The notes under the pieces were generated by a model. That model was not told the origin of the DNA and ran no database searches. It saw nothing but the letters and a program-made list of their open reading frames with translations. This document shows, one piece after another, positions 22,745 to 30,781 of a stretch of DNA of 55,126 bases. Origin of the DNA: a candidate division WWE3 bacterium RBG_19FT_COMBO_53_11 (GTDB taxonomy: Bacteria > Patescibacteriota > WWE3 > 9FT-COMBO-53-11); NCBI GenBank assembly GCA_001772805.1, contig MEUW01000001.1, positions 1 through 55,126 of the forward strand. Reading direction: 5' to 3'. The translations under genes were made by a program, and so were the position numbers. Every line of letters begins with the position of its first letter. Position 1 is the stretch's first letter.

Positions 22745-23101
22745 ATGTTTCGATTCGAAGAACTGGACGTCTATCAAAAGGCATTAGAGGTCGGCAAGCT
22801 AGTTTTTGAGGCTACGGAAAAGTGGCCCCGAGATTATGCATTTAACTTGACCGACCAGATTCGACGTTCCTCACTTTCAATTTCTTTGAACATAGCTGAA
22901 GGAAGCTCACGTTCTAAAGCGGATTTTAGACGTTTCCTTGATATTGCGCGAGGATCTTGTTATGAGTGTATTCCTATTTTGCAGATAGCACATCAGCGGA
23001 GTTTACTTTCTGACGAGCAGTTTGAAGAATTTCATTCACGTTTGACTGAGCTTTCTCGGATGCTGAGCGGCTTAAAGAAGAGCGTTCTATCTATGAACTA
23101 A
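22745..23101 (+). CDS. Four-helix bundle protein (S23 / rRNA intervening-sequence type)
   Basis: 118 residues. The pattern [12 protein letters not shown]..., then [20 protein letters not shown], then [12 protein letters not shown] is diagnostic of the small four-helix bundle family. It was first seen in 23S intervening sequences and is now found alone in many bacteria, often beside mobile or repeated DNA. Its biochemical role is unknown. Both flanks (22690-22740 and 23085-23110) carry GTTCATAGT / CTATGAACTAAGAACTATG words like those inserted in mnmA. Confidence 0.93.
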   Translation: MFRFEELDVYQKALEVGKLVFEATEKWPRDYAFNLTDQIRRSSLSISLNIAEGSSRSKADFRRFLDIARGSCYECIPILQIAHQRSLLSDEQFEEFHSRLTELSRMLSGLKKSVLSMN

Positions 23102-23106
23102 GAACT

Positions 23107-23487
23107 ATGAACTCAATGCTCGAAAAGCATCGGCAAACTTTAATTTTGCTTCTTTCGGTTTTAATCATCGCGGGTTCGGGTGTTTCTTTGGGTTTTGGGA
23201 TCGCCGAATTGTCTAAGTCTTCCTCGCCGCTGCAGACTTCCGGTTTTGAGAAAGTTGCGCCGAGCGATTTGGGAACAGCGAAGCCCCAACCTTCGCCGAT
23301 TAACATCAATGCCGCTCCGGCGATGGATTTGGAGTCCTTGCCTGGGATCGGATCAGTCATTGCTCAGAGGATTATTGACTATCGAAAGAAGAACGGTCCT
23401 TTTAAAACTATCGCCGAGATCCAAAACGTTTCCGGCATCGGTTCGGTGACTTACGCGAAGCTCAAGGACCAGGTTACGGTGGAATAA
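23107..23487 (+). CDS. comEA: ComEA-like DNA-binding competence protein
   Basis: 126 residues. An N-terminal membrane anchor (residues 11-32, LILLLSVLIIAGSGVSLGF) is followed by a short linker. Two helix-hairpin-helix motifs then follow (INAAPAMDLESLPGIGSVIAQRI, ending NVSGIGSVTYAKL). In transformable bacteria ComEA binds incoming double-stranded DNA outside the membrane and hands it to the ComEC channel. The stop overlaps the ATG of the comEC part by one base (TAATG), so the genes are translationally coupled. Confidence 0.92.
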   Translation: MNSMLEKHRQTLILLLSVLIIAGSGVSLGFGIAELSKSSSPLQTSGFEKVAPSDLGTAKPQPSPININAAPAMDLESLPGIGSVIAQRIIDYRKKNGPFKTIAEIQNVSGIGSVTYAKLKDQVTVE

Positions 23488-24389
23488 TGGATTTTCTGGA
23501 AGGTTTGCGCGAAGCAATCGCCGAATTTGTCCGATCGGGGTTGCCCGAACCCCACTCTTCCTTGCTTTTGGGAATGATTTTGGGAATCAAGTCCGGCTTT
23601 CCGCCGGATTTTTATGAAGCTCTGCGCGTGACCGGTACTTTGCACGTGGTGGTGGTTTCGGGATTTAACATAACGGTCATTACGAATACGCTGGCCCGCG
23701 CATTGGTCTTTATCCCGCTTAGAGCCCGGGTTTTTGTCACTCTGGTATTCGTGACTGCTTTTGTCCTGCTAGTAGGGCCCAATCCTCCCGTGGTAAGGGC
23801 GGCTTTAATGGGTTCAATTGCACTGATTGGGACGATTTTAGGGCGGCAGAGTGACGCTCTACGCGCTTTTCTGCTAGCTGTTTTAGCCATGTTAATTTTC
23901 AAACCGTCTTGGGCCGGGGAGCTGAGTTTTCAACTGTCTTTCCTTGCCACCTTGGGACTAATCTTGGTCTTACCAATGTTTGATCGGATTGTGCCGGGGA
24001 AAGGATTCTTGCGAGCGGACTTTCTGACCACGATTTCGGCCCAAATTCTGGTATGGCCGCTCTTAGCTTACCGGTTTGGGGCGGTTTCGGTACTTTCCCC
24101 GGTCGTAAACGCCCTTATTTTGTGGACAGTTCCCATTATTACTTATATCGGCCTGGCTACAGCCACAATCGGATTGGTTATCAGGAGCATAGCTAACTTG
24201 ATATTAGTTCCTGCGAGGGTATTTTTGGATTACTTTATCTGGATTGTGGGACGTTTTTCGGCGCTTAAATTTGGCTACTTTGAAATATCTCCGTTCTCTT
24301 TCTTAGCTTTGCTCCTGTATTTCGGGGTTTTAGGAGGAGGATTATGGTTTCTTTACCAGGGATCAATCGGAAAACAACTGAAAAACTGA
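23487..24389 (+). CDS. comEC: ComEC channel domain (competence domain only)
   Basis: 300 residues, very hydrophobic. It has the competence-domain signature (LLLGMILGIKSGFP, GTLHVVVVSGFNI, ALMGSIALIG, then AGELSFQLSFLATLGLI). It lacks the N-terminal OB-fold part of full-length ComEC. The nuclease-like domain is encoded by the next, overlapping frame. ComEC forms the inner-membrane pore for single-stranded DNA entry. Confidence 0.92.
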   Translation: MDFLEGLREAIAEFVRSGLPEPHSSLLLGMILGIKSGFPPDFYEALRVTGTLHVVVVSGFNITVITNTLARALVFIPLRARVFVTLVFVTAFVLLVGPNPPVVRAALMGSIALIGTILGRQSDALRAFLLAVLAMLIFKPSWAGELSFQLSFLATLGLILVLPMFDRIVPGKGFLRADFLTTISAQILVWPLLAYRFGAVSVLSPVVNALILWTVPIITYIGLATATIGLVIRSIANLILVPARVFLDYFIWIVGRFSALKFGYFEISPFSFLALLLYFGVLGGGLWFLYQGSIGKQLKN

Positions 24390-25219
24390 TTTTAGGAGTT
24401 CTTTTAGGAGTCTTTTTCCTAATCTTTTGGACGCTAGAACCGCGTTTCTCAGCCTATTTATCTGGAGGGGAAGGACTTTTGATCCGCTTCTACGACGTGG
24501 GGCAAGGAGATGCGATTTTGATTGAGAAAGGGACGACCCAAATCCTGATAGACGGGGGCCCGAACGATCGTATTTTGAGCTACCTGGGGCGGGATTTACT
24601 CCCGTGGGACCGGGAAATTGAGCTCCTGGTTCTCACTCATCCCCATGCCGACCATTTAACCGGCCTTATTCCCGTAATTGAGCGCTACAAAATTGATCGG
24701 ATCCTCTATTATCCGAGCGTTTACGACACCGCCGGCTATCAAAAGTTCCAAGAGTTGGTTAAAAAAGAGGGCGCTGAGGTTCTTTTTGGAAAAGAGGATG
24801 CCCAAATTAGCGTTGGGGAATTCTTCTTTCAGATACTTTGGCCAACTGCTAACTTTCACAGTGTCAACCCAAACAATGAGTCGGTCGTAATGCTTTTGGA
24901 TTATCAAGAATTTGAAACTTTACTCCTGGGAGATGCAGAGAAAGAGGTCCAGTCGCAACTGATTATCAAAGATGACGTCGAGGTGATAAAAGTCGGGCAC
25001 CACGGTTCAGCAAATGGGAGCTACGAACCTCTTTTGCGCACAGTATCGCCAAACCTGGCGGTGGTCTCGGTCGGGGCGAGAAATCAATACGGCCACCCCC
25101 ATCAGCAAACGCTTGATCTATTTGCTAAGTTCGGGATACCACTCCTGATAACCGATTTGAATGGAACGATCACGGTGCGGAGCGACGGGCATAATTTTTG
25201 GTATGATACTGAAAGATGA
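24344..25219 (+). CDS. ComEC metallo-beta-lactamase domain as a separate protein
   Basis: 291 residues. One membrane helix (about 13-31, EKLILGVLLGVFFLIFWTL) is followed by a metallo-beta-lactamase fold with VGQGDAILIE, THPHADH (zinc ligands), a LLGDAEKE segment and VGHHGSANGS. In other bacteria this is the C-terminal domain of ComEC and is thought to degrade the non-transported strand. Here it overlaps the channel gene by 46 nt in another frame and has its own TTAGGAGGAGGATT Shine-Dalgarno. It is thus a true split gene rather than a sequencing error. It overlaps argS by ATGA. Confidence 0.92.
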   Translation: MVSLPGINRKTTEKLILGVLLGVFFLIFWTLEPRFSAYLSGGEGLLIRFYDVGQGDAILIEKGTTQILIDGGPNDRILSYLGRDLLPWDREIELLVLTHPHADHLTGLIPVIERYKIDRILYYPSVYDTAGYQKFQELVKKEGAEVLFGKEDAQISVGEFFFQILWPTANFHSVNPNNESVVMLLDYQEFETLLLGDAEKEVQSQLIIKDDVEVIKVGHHGSANGSYEPLLRTVSPNLAVVSVGARNQYGHPHQQTLDLFAKFGIPLLITDLNGTITVRSDGHNFWYDTER

Positions 25220-26916
25220 GAATAGAAATTGAAGACGCCGTCAAAAAGGCCGTCCAAGAACTTTATCGCTTAGAACTCGCTTCCCCTTTGGAGCACCCGA
25301 AACAGGAGAGTTTTGGCGATTTTGCTTCCCCCGCGGCGTTGGAAGTCGCCCGCCAAACCGGCAGTGATCCGTTGGAGATCGCTTCTCAGCTCAAACTCAA
25401 GCTTGAAGATGATTTAAAGGATTTGATTGAAGAGATTCAGGTCGAAAAACCGGGCTTCCTTAATTTTTGGCTTAAAGATCAACTCTTGCTGGAGGAATTG
25501 GGCCGAATTGCGAAGGGGGCCGACCGCTACGGCTCCTTGGATCTAGGGAAGGGTGAAACCATCATCATCGATTACTCCGCCCCCAACATCGCCAAGCGCT
25601 TTGGGATTGGCCACCTGCGCTCGACCGTAATCGGGCAGGCGCTCTACAACCTGTATAAGTTTTCCGGATACAAGGTGGTCGGAGACAACCATTTGGGAGA
25701 TTGGGGAACACAATTTGGCGCAATTCTGCGCCAAGTAAAATCTAAGAATTTGAATGTTAAAAATTTAAACGTTGATAAATTAGAGGAACTTTATGTCGAT
25801 TTTCACCGAGAGGCGGAACAAAATCCCAAGCGGATGGAAGAAGCGCGGGAGTGGTTCCTCAAGCTGGAGAGCGGGGATAAGGAGGCGCGGGAGATTTGGC
25901 AGGAAGTTATCGATGCGTCAAAGAAAGAATTTGACCGGATTTATGCTCTTCTCGGGGTGGGATTCGACTACGCCTACGGAGAGAGCTTCTACGAAGATAA
26001 GATGCCGGAAGTGATCGCCGAAGTCCGGAAAAAGGGATTGGTAAAGAAGAGCGACGGGGCCGAGATTATTGAGTTTCCGAACCTACCGCCGGCGATTCTG
26101 GTTAAGAGCGACGGGGCCACCACTTATTTTACCCGCGATTTGGCGACGATTAAGTTTCGGATTGAAGAGTGGAATCCGCAAACGATCATCTATGAAGTTG
26201 GATCGGACCAAAAGCTACACTTTCAGCAGGTCTTCGAAACCGCTCGAAAATTGGGTTGGGCGGACGGGCGGGAGTTTGTGCATGTGGCGCACGGGCTGAT
26301 TCGCTTCGCCGAAGGCAAACTATCCACCCGCCGCGGACAGACGGTTAAATTGGAGGATGTTTTGGAAGAAGCAATCGCGCGGGCGAAGAAATTGACCACC
26401 GCCTCCGGCGGGGCCCCGCAGAATGCGGGGGCGGGCAGAAATGAGGACATCGCGCGAGCGGTTGGGGTGGGAGCGCTTAAATACTTCGATCTCTCGCACC
26501 AGCCTCAAACCGATATTATCTTCGAATGGGAAAAGCTCTTTTTAATGGAGGGGAACAGCGCACCGTATCTCCAGTATACATACGCTAGAGCCAAATCAGT
26601 TTTGGCGAAAGCTAAAACTGACAACCCATTAGCCATGAGTCATGAGCCATTAGCCAGCGAAGCAGAAGCCCCGCTTCTGCGCTGGCTCTACCGTTTCCCG
26701 GAAGTTGTTCAAGACGCGGGGCGGAACTACTCTCCCAACCTGCTTTGCAATTACCTTTTTGAGCTGGCCCAGCGCTTTAACAGCTTCTACGCCGCCGCGC
26801 CGATTCTCAAGGCCGAAGAAAATAAAGATTTGCGGCTTGCCTTAACTTCCGCGACCGCGCAGGTGCTAAAGAATGGTCTGACGCTTTTGGGGATTGAAAC
26901 GCTGGAGCGGCTTTAA
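25216..26916 (+). CDS. argS: Arginyl-tRNA synthetase
   Basis: 566 residues. The HIGH-like motif is GIGHLRSTVIG after a DYSAPNIAK segment. The KMSKS region reads GKLSTRRGQTV, as in many ArgRS without the second Lys. A C-terminal DALR anticodon-binding domain is present. In-frame insertions: SKNLNVKNLNVDKL (DNA 25737-25785), ASGGAPQNAGAGRN (26396-26440, the same palindromic element as at 5104-5142), and DNPLAMSHEPLASE (26625-26660). The ATG overlaps the upstream gene by 4 nt, so argS is the last gene of the comEA-comEC operon. The 3' end overlaps convergent ndk by 4 nt. Confidence 0.95.
   Translation: MRIEIEDAVKKAVQELYRLELASPLEHPKQESFGDFASPAALEVARQTGSDPLEIASQLKLKLEDDLKDLIEEIQVEKPGFLNFWLKDQLLLEELGRIAKGADRYGSLDLGKGETIIIDYSAPNIAKRFGIGHLRSTVIGQALYNLYKFSGYKVVGDNHLGDWGTQFGAILRQVKSKNLNVKNLNVDKLEELYVDFHREAEQNPKRMEEAREWFLKLESGDKEAREIWQEVIDASKKEFDRIYALLGVGFDYAYGESFYEDKMPEVIAEVRKKGLVKKSDGAEIIEFPNLPPAILVKSDGATTYFTRDLATIKFRIEEWNPQTIIYEVGSDQKLHFQQVFETARKLGWADGREFVHVAHGLIRFAEGKLSTRRGQTVKLEDVLEEAIARAKKLTTASGGAPQNAGAGRNEDIARAVGVGALKYFDLSHQPQTDIIFEWEKLFLMEGNSAPYLQYTYARAKSVLAKAKTDNPLAMSHEPLASEAEAPLLRWLYRFPEVVQDAGRNYSPNLLCNYLFELAQRFNSFYAAAPILKAEENKDLRLALTSATAQVLKNGLTLLGIETLERL
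26396..26431. repeat. Palindromic element inside argS (partner at 5104-5142)
   Basis: Same two-hairpin sequence as in the leader of the HAD gene: CCACCGCCTC, then a GGCGGGGC middle, then CCGC..GCGG. It encodes a Gly/Ala/Pro-rich loop between conserved ArgRS segments. Confidence 0.85.
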
Positions 26917-27458
26917 ACCAATTCGTCTTCCTTGAACCAGAGTTTGATTTCTTCCTTGGCTTCCTCCACCGTCCCGGAGGCGTGGACGAGATTTTGGACG
27001 GCGCGTTTCTCTCGATTCGCCAGGATTGAGGAATCCACGGAGTAATCGCCGCGGATTGTTCCGGCCTCGGCCGTGGAAGGGATGGTTTTGCCAACGAGCC
27101 GGCGGACGTTTGCGACGGCGTGGTTCCCTTCCAGAACGAAAGCAATCACCGGTCCGCGGGAGAGAAACTCCATGTTCCACCGGCGGATTTGCGTTCCGAT
27201 TTTCACCGGGTCATCCGTCCCCAGCTCCTTAATTGGATCCAGTCCATTTTCGGCGTAGTTTTCCAGAGTTTTCATTCCCATCGAGCGTAGGAAATCGGTT
27301 TTGTCAGGATAGTGATGTGAAACGAATTCTTCGGTGACGGTTAGGGTTTTGGACCCGACGATTCGGAGTCCGGACCGTTCAAAGCGGGCGAGAATCTCTC
27401 CGACGAGCCCTCGCTCGACGGAATCGGGCTTGAAGACAGTCATGGTGCGTTCAGCCAT
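26913..27458 (-). CDS. ndk: Nucleoside diphosphate kinase
   Basis: 181 residues, about 40 more than the usual 140. It transfers phosphate between nucleoside tri- and diphosphates through a phospho-His. It has MTVFKPDSVERGLVGEILARFE at the start and TIRGDYSVDSSILANREKRAVQNLVHASG near the end. The catalytic His lies in NLVHASG (usually N-IHGSDS). The extra length is an insertion of about 35 residues around LRSMGMKTLENYAENGLDPIKELG, as found in archaeal-like and CPR forms. TAAGAT (27465-27470, - strand) 6 nt before the ATG suggests a leaderless transcript. Confidence 0.93.
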   Translation of the reverse strand: MAERTMTVFKPDSVERGLVGEILARFERSGLRIVGSKTLTVTEEFVSHHYPDKTDFLRSMGMKTLENYAENGLDPIKELGTDDPVKIGTQIRRWNMEFLSRGPVIAFVLEGNHAVANVRRLVGKTIPSTAEAGTIRGDYSVDSSILANREKRAVQNLVHASGTVEEAKEEIKLWFKEDELV

Positions 27459-27467
27459 CGCTTAATC

Positions 27468-28160
27468 TTAGCGCAACTCGGCGGTGATAATCATCCGGTT
27501 CAGCGCCACTCCCGGGGGATCACAGGTTTGGAGAGTCAGGTGTGGAGTGGCAAAAGTTCGAGTGAGGGGTTTGGTATCAAATCCGGAAACGACTTGCTTA
27601 TCGGTGACGTAGTAATCGAACCTTTGTCCTTTGTAGAAAACCACGATCCGGTCTCCTTTATCGAGCTTGCGGAGCAGGTTGAATACTCCGGAATAGGGGC
27701 CAAAGTTCCAAAAATCCAGCGAGGAATGGGCGAAGAGATAAGCGTTGCCGATCTGCCCGGGCTTGGCAGTTCCTTGGGCGTGTGCCACGCCGGTTTCCAG
27801 CGCTTTGAGGTAGGCGCGCTTGTCGGTGACCGAAACATTTGCGATCACAGGAGCGTTCACGCCGATTTTCTCGATCACGATCCCGAACTGCGTAGATTTG
27901 GGGGTAACTTTCAGGGGGGTGGGCTGGGCGAGAAGGGCGGCAAAAGGACTGACCGCGGGCGGCTCCTCTTCTTTGATTTCGTCCACGGTGAAAGTCTGCC
28001 CGCGGATTTTCCAATAGGCATACAGCGCTTCTTGCTGGATAATATCCCAAAAAGAGAGAAGGGAATAAAAGATCGCCCCTAGGATTAGGGCGTTGGAAAG
28101 CATTTTAATGGCAAAGACTTTCCAGTCGATGCGGCGGATTTCTTCGGCTAGATCGAACAT
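27468..28160 (-). CDS. Sortase
   Basis: 230 residues. Membrane-anchored transpeptidase that cuts LPxTG-type signals and joins the protein to the wall. A membrane helix spans about 18-40. The catalytic triad is His145 (YLFAHSS), Cys213 (TLQTC) and Arg222 (ALNRM), each in the usual context. The ATG lies 4 nt after the CCA of tRNA-Pro on the same strand with no Shine-Dalgarno. The mRNA probably starts where the tRNA is cut off. Its likely substrate in view is the LPDTG protein at 11835-12479, 15 kb away. Confidence 0.92.
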   Translation of the reverse strand: MFDLAEEIRRIDWKVFAIKMLSNALILGAIFYSLLSFWDIIQQEALYAYWKIRGQTFTVDEIKEEEPPAVSPFAALLAQPTPLKVTPKSTQFGIVIEKIGVNAPVIANVSVTDKRAYLKALETGVAHAQGTAKPGQIGNAYLFAHSSLDFWNFGPYSGVFNLLRKLDKGDRIVVFYKGQRFDYYVTDKQVVSGFDTKPLTRTFATPHLTLQTCDPPGVALNRMIITAELR

Positions 28161-28164
28161 TAGC

Positions 28165-28239
28165 TGGTCGGGGTGGGCGGATTTGAACCGCCGACCTCTC
28201 GCACCCGAAGCGAGCGCTCTACCGCTGAGCCACACCCCG
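28165..28239 (-). tRNA. tRNA-Pro(CGG)
   Basis: 75 nt with CCA. Acceptor CGGGGTG / CACCCCG, anticodon loop TTCGGGT (CGG) in CTCGC/GCGAG, T arm CGGCGG-type stem with TTCAAAT loop. Confidence 0.95.
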
Positions 28240-28418
28240 ACGAAGTAATGAGTCGGGGGGCATGGTCCTTGCGCTTAGCAAGGCCTTACACCCCGAGGAA
28301 CGCAGTGACGAAGGGGTGCTAGGTTCACCTAATAGGTGAGCTGTCCACCCCGACGAACGTGGTGACACTGTATAATTGGACGCGATTTAAGACCAATCGC
28401 TAGCAGTTATCCTTACGG
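28240..28418. repeat. Repeats derived from the tRNA-Pro 5' end plus palindromic modules
   Basis: The tRNA-edge sequence CACCCCGACGAA (28231-28242) is echoed as CACCCCGAGGAACG near 28290 and CACCCCGACGAACG near 28345. Between them are a CTTGCGCTTAGCAAGG hairpin and a TTCACCTAATAGGTGAG hairpin. A GGACGCGATTT..AATCGCTAGC module follows (about 28379-28404). Confidence 0.65.
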
Positions 28419-28424
28419 TATAAT
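28419..28424 (+). promoter_or_regulatory. -10 element of tRNA-Arg
   Basis: TATAAT 12 nt before the mature tRNA. No good -35. Confidence 0.5.
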
Positions 28425-28435
28425 TGTAACAGCTC

Positions 28436-28512
28436 GCCCCCGTAGCTCAATTGGATAGAGCAAACCCTTCCTAAGGGAGAGATTGCAGGTTCGAGTCCTG
28501 CCGGGGGTACCA
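28436..28512 (+). tRNA. tRNA-Arg(CCT), with a weak anticodon stem
   Basis: 77 nt with CCA. Acceptor GCCCCCG / CGGGGGT (G-U closing pair), D arm GCTC/GAGC, T arm GCAGG TTCGAGT CCTGC. The anticodon loop TTCCTAA gives CCT. The anticodon stem AACCC/GGGAG has only three G-C pairs plus A-A and A-G mismatches. An alternative CCCTT/AAGGG pairing would shrink the loop to 3 nt. Confidence 0.85.
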
Positions 28513-28650
28513 GTTGTTTCTTCATTGATCAACTACTCTAAGTGTTTGATTTACCTCGCATTCCAAAAAAAGTACTTATTTCTCACAGACGTTGGTCTGC
28601 CAATCGTTGACTGTTGCAAACCGGGGTCAGATAGTTTATATTTCGGATGA

Positions 28651-30351
28651 ATGCTGGCACGTCTAAAGAAACTGTCGCTGGTTGCCAAGTTAATCTTCAC
28701 ATTACTTGCAGAACTGGTAGTTTTGGTGATTATTTATACGGCCACGTCTTCTGCAAATTTTGTTTTAGGCCCTTCAAATCTAGTTAACGGCAGTTGTACA
28801 GCTGATAACACTCCCACGCTTACGGTTAACCCCAGCGGCGTTGCGAGCTTTAAGTTCCAAGTTGATGACAGCGCCGGCTTTTCCTCTCTTCTAGTTGATT
28901 ATCAGACATTGCAGAATTCCTTCACCGTTGGGCAAGCTTTGGGAGCGGGAACTTATTTAACAGGGAGCCCGGGGCAAACGCTCGCGGATGGTAACTACTA
29001 TTGGAGGGCTAAGACAACGGAAACTCCCGATTGTGGTGTTTGTGACGGGCAGGTGACTAGGCTTACTTTAAGATACGATGGTGACCGTACAACCCAGGTT
29101 AAAGTGAAGCAAAGATCCGACGGCCATGTTGTGTTTGAGGATACCGTCACACCTGGTGAGCTTTTCTCATTTTCTGGAACATGGGTGCACGGCGTCCTTG
29201 GCCCATCAATTAATATTTATGTTCGCGATGCCGGGTGTAGTGGGGGCGGTGATGACGATGGCGATAACGGTAGTTGTACATGGCAACAGCAGACGTCAAT
29301 TCACACTAGCTGTTCCGCCCCAATTGGCCCGGGGCTAGTAAGCGGTGATTTTACGGTCATTGCGGGAGAGAGCAGAAACGGCGGGTCTCTCTGCCCTCTA
29401 AATGGCGGGGACGGTGAGGAGGAGATTATTATTGCCAATTCCGGGAACGTGGCTTTCCGGGTTGATACCACCCCACCTACAAAGCCCTGTACGCCGGCAA
29501 GTACCTCCGGGCTTGGGGACAGCACCCCGACTTGGGCCTGGAACGCTTCAACCGACGCAAGTTGCGGTCTTAACAGCCCTGCCTACACCGTAGGTTGGTC
29601 TCAGGATCAAACGTTTGGATCCGGTGTTTCTTCTGCCACCACAAATACTAACTCCTTCACCCACCCCACCGAGCTTTCTAACGGTACTTGGTACTTCCGG
29701 GCCAAAGCAGTTGATGTTGTGGGCAACGAGTCAGACTACTGTACCGGTTCTACACAAATCTGCGTGGGTTGCGGTGGAACCAACCCTCCAACAGATGGTA
29801 ACGGAGGAAACGGCGGGAATGGCAATCCTACCAATGGTAACGGGCAAGAAGAAGAGAAAACCTTCGATCTGGTAGTAAGAACGGTAAATGATAACGATGA
29901 TAGCCCGATAGCAGGCTGCGGTTGTATGCTGTTCTCCGATCCGCGATTTAGTATTAGTGATGAGAACGGTGAGTGTTTCTTTGGAGATGTGGGGGTAGGG
30001 GATCATAGGATCGTCTGCACTTGTGGGGAGCAAACTCGCGAGACGATGACTACTATTACTGGGAATGAGCCGCTGACGCTTGCTTTTGTTCCATTCGGTG
30101 CCGAGGGTACAGGGAAGACGGATTCGACTCTTGTTTCTTCGTCATGCTCTGCTTGTCAAAGAGAATTTCTTAACTTACTGTCTCGAGGTTTGGGTGTGTT
30201 GTGGTTGATAGCAATTGGGGAGATTTTGCTGCTGCTGCTGCTCCTTTTGTTCTTGCTCTATCTTATTCTTTCTCGCAGGAGAAGGAGAAGGGACCACTCA
30301 AAACAAGAAGAGAATAAGAGCGGTATCCTCAGCCTCGATAGACAAACCTAG
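28651..30351 (+). CDS. Cys-rich exported surface protein, membrane-anchored at both ends
   Basis: 566 residues. An N-terminal hydrophobic segment (about 13-34) serves as signal or anchor. The outside part holds two copies of a fibronectin/Ig-like module that ends in GNYYWRAKT (about 100-125) and GTWYFRAKAVDVVGNES (about 345-362). A TTPPTKPCTPASTSGLGDSTPTWAWN-type segment precedes the second. It has about 25 Cys, Gly/Asn/Asp-rich linkers (GGNGGNGNPTNGNG) and a carboxypeptidase-regulatory-like piece near 410-470. A C-terminal helix (LLLLLLLLFLLYLIL) is followed by RRRRRR. No LPxTG. Probably an adhesin or host-contact protein. TATATT 8 nt before the ATG. Confidence 0.8.
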   Translation: MLARLKKLSLVAKLIFTLLAELVVLVIIYTATSSANFVLGPSNLVNGSCTADNTPTLTVNPSGVASFKFQVDDSAGFSSLLVDYQTLQNSFTVGQALGAGTYLTGSPGQTLADGNYYWRAKTTETPDCGVCDGQVTRLTLRYDGDRTTQVKVKQRSDGHVVFEDTVTPGELFSFSGTWVHGVLGPSINIYVRDAGCSGGGDDDGDNGSCTWQQQTSIHTSCSAPIGPGLVSGDFTVIAGESRNGGSLCPLNGGDGEEEIIIANSGNVAFRVDTTPPTKPCTPASTSGLGDSTPTWAWNASTDASCGLNSPAYTVGWSQDQTFGSGVSSATTNTNSFTHPTELSNGTWYFRAKAVDVVGNESDYCTGSTQICVGCGGTNPPTDGNGGNGGNGNPTNGNGQEEEKTFDLVVRTVNDNDDSPIAGCGCMLFSDPRFSISDENGECFFGDVGVGDHRIVCTCGEQTRETMTTITGNEPLTLAFVPFGAEGTGKTDSTLVSSSCSACQREFLNLLSRGLGVLWLIAIGEILLLLLLLLFLLYLILSRRRRRRDHSKQEENKSGILSLDRQT

Positions 30352-30454
30352 AGTTTGGGCCCCCCCTTTATTTATTGCAAACTTTCTTTAGCTAGACAAA
30401 GTGTCACCTAATACGCTATTGTATTTATGTAATTTGGAAAGGTGGTGAATTAAT

Positions 30455-30781
30455 TTGCCAAAAGTTTCTCAGAAACAAATCAAGGGTGAAGAGCGGCTCG
30501 TCCAAAATTTTTGGGAGGATATCAACGTCGTCTCCCCGGCCGAGCGAATGTCTTACTTCGAGCACCTTCTTACCCCGACCGAGATTATGATGCTTGCCAA
30601 AAGGGCCGCAATTTTCAAGGACCTAATCAACAAGCGCTCTTACACCGAGATTTCGGGCGAGTACGGAGTGGGGGTGAACACGATCAGTCGGCTTTCCAAC
30701 ACTCTGCACCAGGCCTTGCCGGATTTCATTGTGATCCTGACCAAGCTCAGCACGAAGGAAGGTAAGAAGGGCTGGTTCTGA
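30455..30781 (+). CDS. TrpR-like regulator (YerC/YecD family)
   Basis: 108 residues from a TTG start with GGAAAGGTGG upstream. It has the LLTPTEIMMLAKRAAIFKDLI.., then SYTEISGEYGVGVNTISRLS helix-turn-helix of the TrpR superfamily, YerC/YecD branch, found in many Gram-positive and CPR genomes. DNA-binding repressor; the ligand and targets are unknown. It abuts the convergent PEGA gene end-to-end. Confidence 0.88.
   Translation: MPKVSQKQIKGEERLVQNFWEDINVVSPAERMSYFEHLLTPTEIMMLAKRAAIFKDLINKRSYTEISGEYGVGVNTISRLSNTLHQALPDFIVILTKLSTKEGKKGWF

Noticed and set aside
24344-24389. Frameshift sequencing error in comEC
   Set aside because: The second frame has a strong Shine-Dalgarno and its own membrane helix, so a real split gene is more likely, although reads should be checked.
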